A stretch of 64,000 nt of DNA, from contig CALYLX010000127.1 of NCBI GenBank assembly GCA_944990035.1, positions 248,001 through 312,000 on the forward strand, written 5' to 3'. This DNA comes from Clitopilus passeckerianus. Lineage: Eukaryota > Basidiomycota > Agaricomycetes > Agaricales > Entolomataceae. The position numbers were made by a program, and so were the translations under genes. Shown here in pieces: positions 23,690 to 34,200 of this stretch. The notes beneath the pieces were generated by a model. It worked only from the letters and a program-made list of their open reading frames with translations. It did no database searches and was not told the origin of the DNA. Each line of letters starts with the position of its first letter. Position 1 is the stretch's first letter.

Positions 23690-26150
23690 CGGGTCGAGAA
23701 TTTGATCTATTATAATTTCCTACACCTAGTCGTCAAGTTGGACTCCATTGTACTTATCTCGATAGCCTGCCAGTGTTTTTCTGGTGTGCCCTCGATGTTG
23801 GCTGAAAGCGGCATGAAACCCGTATTAATACTATTATCATAGATGAAGGGGTCACTCCAAAGCGAGGCTCAATTAGGAAGGCGACGACGAGGAGAATGAA
23901 ACTCATAGAGGCAGGTTGGCGAGACTCTTCTATAACTCTGGAAGCATATCTATTAGCGTTGCCTGAGAAGTGAGCAAGGAAATCCATATTGTATAAACCT
24001 CACAGAAGTCCTCTAATATCCAGAACAGTTCAGGGCGCGTCGTAGGGGAGAATTGAGAGGACCGCGCCAAGTCGAGTTATGGAAGCTCTAGACTTCTTCG
24101 AGGTTCCATTGCTCGTGTGGTAGGTGTTCACATGCATATGCAGGTATCTCTATCACTCGGAAAGTTCCTCAGATGTGTGCCATTGTGAGCTGTGGTAGGA
24201 AGCAAGATTTGGCCAGGGAATTGCCGACGTTTTGGAGCCGTTCGTTGCCTCATTCGGATGCTCGTTGGAGTTTCCACACAATAACTCCGGATTTGGCTCT
24301 CCAATTTGCACGAAAAGCGGTTTTGTTCCGCATCTTGTCTGAATCAGGGCGATTGTGGAAGGCTCCGAACTTCTTCGGCAATGCCTGCCATGTCCATTCA
24401 CCACGCCTTGGAAATGTAATGGCGGAGACAGCATCACAATAGGCCTCAACGTTCAACCCTCAGGCTTTCGAGGGCTGTAACTTAGCGCTGGATGACCTGA
24501 GCCAACCACGGGGTACATATCATTGGTACATCACTTTTTCTCCGCTCTGCCATTGGCCGTTCCACTCCAATACAGCAAGATCCCTGTTCTTCGCACCTCG
24601 TTTCGCCTCTTCCAGACGAATCAACGAGTTGCTAACAATTTCTCGTATCATCTGTAGGACGACGCATACTTTCGAGTCAACCAAGGCACAACTCACCTCA
24701 TGAGGACTTCAATTGTGAACTGTACGATTTCGATGCAGGTGAGTTTACCCGAGCCTGCTTTTCCCTTCGCATAATGGTCGTTTCTGCCTTATCCCCTACC
24801 CTCGAGTATCCTCCTTCGCTCCCGCCAGCGCCCCCATACCGTCTAATGATATCTTTTGAAGGCATGACCTGACCTCTTTGCTTCGCAGGCCCCTCCTTGA
24901 ATTCTCCAAACTCGCTCCTGTCTTTCAAACGGAATAAACACACGTCGAAGCGTATACTGGTATAGAGGACACCAAGACCATCCTATATTTGTCCCTGGGA
25001 AATGTTATTCAAGAGAGCATCACACATGAAACGGTATGTTGCATCAGCACGTATCTTTTTTCGAAGCAGTCATCTCATTACAATCACAGTGGGCTTCAGC
25101 TAACCATGATCGACCGCGCCTTGGGTAGTTGCCTCCTGCGAACCCAACTTCTGCCAACCGGATACCAAAAGCTCGTCTCCTACCCCTCAAACATTGTCAA
25201 CGCATAGCTTCCATGAAGCTGCCAGTCGCCAATAGAGTGCTGAGTCCGTATGTGCCGCCGAAGCCTACCCCATTCAACGACTTGCTTGGTGACATTCGAC
25301 CCCACCAGGTCTCACGAGCACTGCAAACCAACATAACCCCGCCACGAAAGTCAGGATATCCCACCTTCCAGCTTACGCCTCTTCCTTGCGATGTACTAGA
25401 TAATTGTCCTCCCCGGTATGTTTCTTGACATTTCTCCAAACTCACCCCTTTAAACTCGCTCTCATAGATAGTCCGGTTTCAGGGTTGCGCAGCCGCACAC
25501 AAGGACTTCATCGTTCACGTTGGCAACGTCAACTTTCGACCCTCGATATTCGACGATTAGACCGTCCTGCTTCATCTACTGGCGGATCCAGGAGACCAGG
25601 CTCGACTATCCAAGTCACTTCCTTCGGGGGCTATTTCCAACCCCAAAATACCAAATAACGCCGCTTGAGCCAAGACCCAAGGTCGAGCAGATGATAGTAG
25701 AGTACGTCTGTCTTTCGAATGAGACTTGGTGGTTGGTACTAATCCGCTACGTTCTAGGTGAAGCTGTTATATAAGTGATGTTGCTGCTAGCCTTCCTCCT
25801 TATTTCCTTGCCTCCCGCTCTATACTCCGTTGCTTACCCGCGACCATGTAATGATACGACTGGTGTGGCGGGATTGAAGCAAACGCAGGCAACGTCGGGG
25901 AGTTGTGGTGCATGCATCGAAGACAACGTTTGGAAAAGAGGTCGGAGAATTAATTGAGGGCGATAGTTTCCTACTAGTACAAAGCTGCAGAGATCCACTG
26001 GAGTTTAAACGTCATAGATATTTCACTTTTCCTCCGTTGTTCAGACCATCTAGAAGAGTTTATGTTTGACTTATTTGGGATGTGCGTCGAGATTCTCAGT
26101 CGTTGTCTGTCCCGAAAATTCTGAATATTCGAAGTAGCTCTCCAGTCTTC
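23690..26150 (+). repeat. Spacer repeat upstream of G2, homologous to 45.6-48.6 kb
   Basis: Two parts. At 23.83-23.97 kb the plus strand ends an open frame with GWRDSSITLEAYLLALPEK then TGA; the copy at 45.7-45.8 kb ends GWRDSSVILEAYLLALSER then TGA. Differences fall mostly at third codon positions, so a real C-terminus was once under selection. At 24.6-25.7 kb comes the Pro/Ser-rich multi-exon module, with an exon ending CGATGCAG/GTGAGT, PANPTSANRIPKA and VPPKPTPFNDLLGDIRP. No intact gene can be assembled. Confidence 0.5.
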
Positions 26151-26157
26151 CACCAAC

Positions 26158-26190
26158 GGGCGCCAAATGTCATCAATGAAGCTGTGTCGC
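26158..26190 (+). promoter_or_regulatory. Upstream element of G2 shared by NLR paralogues
   Basis: GGGCGCCAAATGT, then CATCAATGAAGCTGTGTC, 184 bp before the G2 start. Its reverse complement contains TTTGGCGC, the E2F-type consensus, but no binding is demonstrated. The sequence is conserved in G3 and nearly so in G4. Confidence 0.45.
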
Positions 26191-26341
26191 CGTCTTCACC
26201 AGCGCTTCCTTGACAACCTGCCAGGGCCTCGTGTTCCACTGTACAGGACACGAATAGAACGCCTGTCACCCTGTAACCGTTCCTCTGATCTACGACCTAC
26301 TTCATTCCGTGCCTCCAGTCCACCCAAAGAAACCCGCCGGA

Positions 26342-29300
26342 ATGGATTCAGTTAAAACCACAGACCACGAGCCTGCATTGAGGAGCGATGGTAGACATCC
26401 AAAACGGCGTCCAACCCTCCCACCGTCTTCAGCTGTGGATGTCTCAATGCAGTCAAACGCCATGGTAGCTGGAGGCGATATACATATCAACATTGCAGCC
26501 GATGGGCCACGACGAGATCCCGTTGCAGGTAATGAGAGCCTGGGCTTCCCTAACTATGGACTGACTTCAGTAGTAGATCCACGAAAGCTCGCCAACTGGG
26601 TATCGCCTCTGAATCACCATAAGATTCACAAGGATATATTCGAGAAGGTGATGAAAGGAACTGGATCTTGGATCTTTGAACATCCAAAATTCAAGGACTG
26701 GCTATCAAAGAAGACTAATATCCTGTGGGGAACGGGTATCCGTGAGTTTATTTATCAGGTTGGGTGGAACTGAACGGTGGTTGATGATGAAATGCAGCGG
26801 GAGCAGGAAAAACATGTATAACGTGAGGAGACTGTCTTGACCTTCGTCAAGTTATTCGAATACCACTTAATATTCACACAGTTCGGTTGTCGTTGAACAT
26901 CTCATCAAAGACAGACAAGCGACGGTGGTCTACATCTACTGCCAATACAATGATCAGTTATCTCCCCCCGATATACTGGCCTGTATGCTCAAGCAGATGA
27001 TTGAACGTTCTCAAGAGGTGGCCCAATACGTCTCGACATCCATCTATAAAAACTGCCTCCGCACTGAAACCAAGCCCTCACATTCAGAACTATTGACGAC
27101 GCTGCGAGGAGCTGTCCGACTGTTTACCGACCTCTTTCTGGTAGTGGATGCATTGGATGAGCTTGGAGATGATATCCGACCTGAACTCATCAACAATATT
27201 ATCTCGCTTCAACAACCACTTTTCATGACGTCCCGCATACTCTTCGACTTCCCGGACTTGAAGCAGCCCGACTTCATCATTCGAGCGCCCGATGATGATT
27301 TCCGCACGTACATATCGACCAAAATCGCATCGTTCCCGAAGTTGGAGCCTCTCCTTCGAGGGCCTGGGGTTCGGGATGAGATTATCACCAAAATTTACGA
27401 CCGATGCGATGGGATGTGAGTAAGAAAAATCCGCTCGACGTGCATGCAACTAAGCTCATCTGGCAGGTTTCTTCTGGCCGCTCTGCAGGTAGAGGCGTTA
27501 GTATCAGCTGGAGTCATTGATGCCAAAGGTCTGCGCAAAGCGGTAGAGCGTCTCCCTACAACACTACATGCTCGATACGAGCTCACTTTAGAGCGAATTA
27601 AAGCTCAAAATGATCAGGAGCGGGATCTGGCCTGCAGGATGATTGCCTTTATCACGCATGCCACTCGTATTCTCCATGTCGATGAGCTTCTCGATGCCCT
27701 AACGATCGATATCGAGGCAGGCTCTGTCGAGGAGGAGTGTCGTACAACGGAAGAGACCTTGACTGGCGTTTGTAGTGGGTTGGTGACAATTGAGAAGGAG
27801 AAACGAACGGTCCAGTTGATCCGTATGTTATAGTCATATTGGTTTCTTTCCAAACTAAATTGTTTACTTATTCAGACTATACGGCGCAAGAATTCTTCAA
27901 AGGGCGGAAGGATACACCAGTATTCAGCGACCCACATAGGTTCATTGCAGATGCTTCTACGATATACTTGATTCATGCGAATATTGAACCCGGCAGCATT
28001 GGTTCCGAAGGAGACCTTCAAAAAACCAAGGCTTCCTACCCCTTTCTATACTACGTCTGCTCCAATCTGGGTCATCACACCTACCATGCAAGTGGCAGTG
28101 GAAAAGACTCAATCCCTGAGCATGTTGACCAGCTTTTCCGGAAGCGACTAAATGTTCCGTTGCCACTGGGGAACTACATCGATCACGGGCAGGCAATTCA
28201 TTTTGCGTCGCTATATGGCCTGGAATCCCTATTCGAGGAAACACATGGCGGCCTGGATCAAATGTCGGCTCTTGGTTGTTCGCCGTTGTTCTTTGCATGC
28301 CATGGCGGTCATGCAGCGCTCGTGGACCGGATTACGAAGAGATTGGGAATCCGCCTGCAGATTGGCCGCCCAACGAAATTCGGAGCCACTCCTCTTCATG
28401 CCGCATGCCAAAGTGGAAAGCCATACATTGCGCAACTGTTATTACCGATGGTCGGCCAGCACGGCGGTTTTCCGACAGGCGTAGGCGTTCAACGCCTCAT
28501 TGAACACACGAATGTGGATATCAATGCCAAGATGTTAGATGGACAAACGGCACTTCATCTAGCATCGCGAGCCGGATATAAACCGGTGGTTGAAGCACTT
28601 CTCAGCCATGCAAGCCATGTTAAGAGACACAAGCGGAACACTGGTCTATGGAGACTATTACATTCATCCGCTGTTAGAGGTTGCTGGACGGTATTCCAAC
28701 TACATCGGGGCCCTCCTTACATTGACGTCAATGCCAAGGACAACGATGGACAGACGGCACTTCACCTTGTAGCCTGGAATGGGCACGAGTCAGTGGCTCA
28801 ATTGCTCCTGAACTTCACTGGCATCGAGATCAATCCAAGAGATGCGCGTGAATGGACACCACTTCACCCTGCAGCATGGAATGGGCACGAGCCGGTCGCT
28901 CAATTGCTCCTCAACTCCACCGGCATCGAGGTGAATGCAAGAGAGGAACATGGATGGACACCGCTTCACTTTGTAGCCCGGAATGGGCACGAGCCGGTCG
29001 CTCAATTGCTCCTGAACACCCCGGGCATTGAGATCAATCCGAAGTCCAATGACGGATGGACACCACTTCACCTTGCAGCCCAGAATGGGCACGAGTCGGT
29101 TGCTCAATTGCTCCTGAGCACCCCGGGCATTGAGATCAATACAAAGGCCAACGATGGATGGACACCTCTTCACCAAGCAGCGTTGAATGGGCACGAGTCG
29201 GTTGCTCAATTGCTCCTGGACACCCCGGGCATTGAGATCAATCCAAAGTCCAATGACGGATGGACACCACTTCACCTTGCAACCCAGAATGGGCACGAGT

Positions 29301-29878
29301 CGGTTGTTCAATTGCTCCTGAACACCCCGGGCATTGAGATCAATACAAAGTCCAACAATGCATGGACACCTCTTCACCAAGCAGTGTTGAATGGGCACGA
29401 GTTGGCCGCTCAATTGCTCCTGAACACCCCGGGCATTGAGATCAATCCAAAGTCCAATGACGGATGGACACCACTTCACCTTGCAGCCCAGAATGGGCAC
29501 GAGTCGGTTGCTCAGTTGCTTCTGAACTCCACCACCATTGAGGTCAATCCAAAGATCAACGGCGGATGGACACCACTTCACTATGCAGCCCAAAATGGGC
29601 ACAAATCAGTCACTAAATTGCTCTTGAACTCCACTGACATAGAGGTCAACGCAGGGGACAACGATGGGACGACACCACTCTATGTTGCTGCCTATCATGG
29701 CCAAGAGTCAGTTACTCGACTACTCTTGGGCTTCCATGCTATAGATGCCCATTTCAGAGGCCAACCACCTGAGGATCAAACACCTCTTGAAGCCGCCAGA
29801 TCGAGAGACCACCATCATATCGCCGCCTTGTTTGAAAAAATGGGGTTCTCGGATGCAACAAATTTGGATGTGGCTTGA
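26342..29878 (+). CDS. NACHT-ankyrin NLR-like protein G2, intact
   Basis: A STAND-type NTPase with ankyrin sensor repeats, 1089 residues. Exons are 26342-26528, 26577-26741, 26798-26822, 26882-27415, 27467-27822 and 27876-29878. Order: a Ser/Pro/charged N-terminus with the short hydrophobic-alternating motif NAMVAGGDIHINIAADGP (about 39-56); the NACHT lead-in LANWVSPLNHHKIHKDIFEK; P-loop GAGKT (119-123) alone on a 25-nt exon; Walker B LVVDALDEL (D215); a winged-helix-like region ending HYTAQEFFKG (about 423); a spacer with degenerate repeats; and from about 710 eleven or so 34-residue ankyrin repeats of the GWTPLHLAAQNGHESVAQLL type. Fungal NACHT proteins with such repeats act in heterokaryon incompatibility and are proposed to sense non-self. 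No catalytic effector domain is visible. The start matches the conserved MDS in all paralogues. Confidence 0.92.
28735..29770 (+). repeat. Ankyrin-coding tandem array of G2, about 102-bp period
   Basis: About ten consecutive 34-codon units, each ending in CAATTGCTCCTGAAC-type sequence. Interior units alternate between LHLAAQ and LHQAAL versions and keep identical synonymous codons. This shows recent amplification or gene conversion rather than old divergence. Confidence 0.85.
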
Positions 29879-30640
29879 TTACTGGTGTTTCCATTTTCAT
29901 TTTCTTCGTGCATCCAGGAACCTGTACTTGTTCTTTTCCAGAACGACCATCCTTACAATACTTCGGGAATATTTAGTTTCAATGGGATACGTATTGACCG
30001 GCTACATACAACTCTTTATCCCACCTTCGTGTACACATGACATAGAGAATACTTAGTTCACCAGACTATGGATGAAGGGCGCCTGCCAGGTCGTAATCAT
30101 GATACACAGCGTTTGGACACGGCACGATATCCTAATACACCGGCGTCGCAAGGTCCTCCAGTCCACAGAATAACACGTCTCCCGTGCTGGAGAGTCTCGG
30201 CTTGTCTCTTGGAGGATAGGGCAGCGAGTCGAGCTCGAGAGACCAGATCTGCAACACGGTGAGTGGCGAGGATGTCAGTACTGGGTTGAATAGGCCACGG
30301 ATCATGAATGAACTTGAATGGTTGACCTGAGAACAGGAGTTAATTTCAAACGAGCGTTCAAATAAAGGGAAAGACGAAGAGTGTCAGATGCTCATCTACG
30401 GACCGTTATTATTCACTGGTGGATATAATCCACCTGGTCGATCGCGAGAGGCGTGCCAAACTACGTCGGTCATGCTCAACATCTTGAACTAGGGTAACGA
30501 CGCTCGAGAGGTCTTCCAGACAGAGAAAGCTTGGTGTTCCGCACGGAACAAATCTAGGTTGGTATCAGCATGTACGGCTTTTCGTGCGTATTCAATACGC
30601 TGCGTCTACATGAGAACTTTTTATCGTCAAGATACCCGGG
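29879..30640. other. Downstream flank of G2
   Basis: The 3' flank of G2 followed by spacer. Short plus-strand frames (29.75-30.26 kb) have no recognisable content. The end, near 30.6 kb, matches the flanks of G1, G3 and G4 at the 'ctgcgtctacatgagaac' type stretch. Confidence 0.4.
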
Positions 30641-30650
30641 GCGTACGAGC

Positions 30651-31180
30651 CTGATCCCACCCAAATACCCCCGCCACACCAGTATCCTGCGCAATGATCC
30701 TGCAAAGCTGCCCGCATGCAAGGAAACGACGTCTGGCTGAATCGAAGCCTTGGAAAGTAGTTGCTGGAACCAGTTGAGGTAAAGCCTACGGCGGAGATTT
30801 AGTTTGGAGTCGATATGAGAAATATGCGTCTAAAACATACCTAATACCTGTCCAGCATCAAGTCTCGAGACGCAACGGCTCCGTAAATCTTGCGCGACCC
30901 ATCCATATGCCTGAAATAGAAGGGCTTATAGGGGGGTAGATCAAATATATGCAGACAATCCTTACCAACTTGAACTAGGTTACAGAATACCATATTACGT
31001 GATTGGAGTACATGTCCATCTTGGACACGAAATATAGTTTTCGTTTGGATCTAATCCTGCAACACTTTCTGGCGGCCTTACTTGAACAAACAGAGCACGG
31101 GTACGACACGAGGCATAAAGCTTGATGTTGAAGCGTTGAACTTGGGAGAGGGGATCGAAGAAATGTAGTGGCCCGGTAGT
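30651..31180 (-). CDS. Uncharacterised minus-strand gene fragment, three in-phase exons
   Basis: Reading leftwards, 31180-30999 encodes TTGPLHFFDPLSQVQRFNIK, LYASCRTRALFVQV, and on to ENYISCPRWTCTPIT. It splices over 30912-30998 to HMDGSRKIYGAVASRDLMLD (30911-30848), and over 30786-30847 to LYLNWFQQLLSKASIQ and DVVSLHAGSFAGSLRRILVW (30785-30651). Both introns have GT-AG ends and keep frame, and over 110 codons are open. Start and end are not clear. Upstream, a short repeat of TGGTCGACCACTA (about 31.18 and 31.21 kb) breaks the frame with a stop, and the last exon ends at a GC-type donor. I do not recognise the family; it sits convergent to G2. Confidence 0.4.
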
Positions 31181-31239
31181 GGTCGACCAGTGTGAGGTTC
31201 TGTTTAGAGACTAGTGGTCGACCAAGAACTTGAATTGGG

Positions 31240-34200
31240 TCGGATTTGGGAGGCTGCGTCCTCAGAAGTCAAACAGCGCCAAATAAATGCTCTTGCTCTG
31301 ATTTGCCCAGGCCCATCGGCTTTTCCTCGCGATGCTGAGCAGCGACAGCGACAAACTTGGATGCCAGATTGATCAAGCTTCAACCAAATTTTCTCCAATG
31401 GGCGCCTTTTCTGAGAAGGCACTCGTGCTACCACCAACCTTCCGTCCTCAGGACTCCCCGTGCTCTGGATATGCGGGAAGGAAATTATTTGGGCGAATAC
31501 AGCTACGACTCACGGGTACCATCCCTGGTATTAAAGCGCTAGCATCTTGGAACTCGGAGACTTAAGCAAATGTATATATTTTTCAGCAATTTCTTCACTT
31601 CCCGCCACCTCTCAATATCGGTGAAAATCCTCAAACGCCCTCTCTCGTATTCGAAAGTTTTCCTGATGATCTTCCTTGTAGGCTGGAACTGGACCGGAAC
31701 AGGTTTTTTCTGTTGAAGCTCGATGTGGCCGTGCTTGCCATCTTTTTGCTGGGGATGTGGTACGTCCACTTCTATTTTTTATTTCTTATTTGGCACATTA
31801 TAACCTTTTGACTTGGATTCCAGCTTCATCCTTGAGCTTGAACTCCGGAGGCCGCGCTCGCAACTTCAACAGGCACCTCTCAAGCTCCCTTTCTCGTTGA
31901 TGCCAAAGTATCGCTCCGTCCGGACTGACCACCAGTCATATCATCATTCAACGATTCATCCGTTCTCGGTCCCTCTTCTTCTGGCTTGTGCGAGATTGCT
32001 GGTATTACCTCACGCCCTCGCCTGAACCTGGGTTTCAGTTAGAGCAACTTCCCATATTTCGGAGGGAATGTGAGATGAAACTGCGTCTGCGATATTCCGG
32101 CCGCCTGCAAACCAGACGGCCTTTGCTTTGCGGCGAATTTTCTTCTTTTGAAGGAGAATATGGAGAAAGGCGTTAGGTGCAATATTACTAATGGTAAGTC
32201 GTCTACACATATCTTTCCTTCCGAATCGGAAATCTAACCTCGTGTGTAGACGCCAGTATTTCCTCAACAGCTTGTGGGCAACATGGCTCCATGAAGAATC
32301 TGTCGTGCAACCGTCGACTCCATCCATGGCGGTTCATCAACCGGACGTGCTGCGTGGCATCGTCGCATACCCTGTCTTCCTTTGTCATCCTTCCTAGGGT
32401 TTTCCAGACCTTGTTGGAAATGGCTGAGAACTGTCGAAATTTCAGTGCTCACCACGGTATTCCAGCGCACCTAAATGGTGAACCATGGAAACATGATCAT
32501 GGTATGTTTCTCATAACTTCTTCCGACATTCTTAAAGTTGAAGCTCCTCTTCAGATTCCTCGACTACTTGGTCTGCGCATCGATGTAAATGCAACAGCTA
32601 CACCATACCAACCGATCGCATTCGTCCTCCGGGTATCACATCAAGACGTGGTCGCGCTAGCACCGGTACCAGAACCACAATTCAACCCTCCCGGGGTTCG
32701 TTCACCAGTTTAAGCTCCTCCAATTCATTGGTGGACGTTTCATCAACGCAATGGCCGACGACAGGATCCACGCAGGATTTGACACCATTTCTTCTCTTCC
32801 TGATGCAGCAACCGTTGCTTCCTCCAGACGAGCAATATTTCCGTATCCCCCGACTCCTACGTTGAGGCACCGAACAAGCACTCTCAGCGTCAGCTCCTTC
32901 CTGGCCATCCGAATGCAAACGTCGTCCCACCTACGCACTCTATCAACCAAGAACCTCCATCTTCTTGATTCTATAGCATATAGTTACTTCTTTGCATCAT
33001 GGCCACCCCTCGCCAACTGCTTCTCCTCGGTCCAAATCAGCAAGTTAGGGGCCTAGCCCTCGATCTCATCTATGGACTTCGTATCCGCACGTCTCTTAGG
33101 CATGACGTATGTGCTGGACTTTCATGGTTTAGCACCGGCAGCTCCTTCCAAACGGTGGCCGCATCCCTACCCCCCAAGTCCACGTTAGGCGCCGAACGAG
33201 CAGGCCCAGGTTGAGCTCATTCTTCCATCGTCTCCCCAATTTCGTCAAACCCAAGCTGGACCTTGGACCAATCACAGCAGAACCATTACGTTCCCGTCCA
33301 ACCGGAATTCACGTATTCCTGGAGTTCCTCGGCGAGCCGTATAACCGCTTCGGCTGCATTCGTCAGCCGTGGCCTTCGACATCCGCGTACCAACGTATAC
33401 GAGGCCTCTTGGGAACTCAAGGTTCTAGGTCATGCCACTTCCTCGCTAGCAACGGGGCTGCGCGAAAACTCGGAGCATGGTCAGCCTCAGTGCTGATGGC
33501 ACCTCTCAGCCATCCAATTTTCTTCGTCCCACACACCCACGCACGCTCGACGCTAAAACAACCTCTCCTCCCTTGGAAAGCACCATCACAAGATCGGTTT
33601 TCCAAGCAACACCCACCATAAATACAGCTGCAAGGATATCTTCACGCCCTCAAGAGGTAGTTGCGCATCCCGCACCTGTTCGCACTGGACAAACGGTGTC
33701 AGCGCCAGTCGCTCGAATTGTAATTATAAGGGTCACCGGAACACCTATCCTGCACCAACGACCGCTCCAACCTCAGAGAAGGACAGAATGAATACAATGT
33801 CATTCATCGCTGCCCGGATTACGGCGGCGCGGTGTCGGCGTCATTGGGGTTCACCTGCGCCTCCTGACCAGTAGAGCCAGGAAGGTTTAGAGAAATGGCT
33901 CAAGACGGACGCAAAGTATTGGTTACTCGTGAAGGAGGATGAACGGGTAGCAGTATTATTGGGCTTGTGATATTTTACATGTACGGTAGTCTGATCTGTA
34001 GTACCGCGGTAGTAGGTAGTACACGTTAATGTCATGGCGGGGTATTACTATTCACCACGAAGTCTTCTTTCGTTTTCCTCTATATCTTCCTGTTTCCTCT
34101 ACTTCTAGCCTGGGCGTGGTTAATGCCTCCTCCAAAGGCCGTTCCTTTGGCGCGGACTGCAGTTCTGTGGTCGGTCCGAACTATCGGAGTTCACGGAGAC

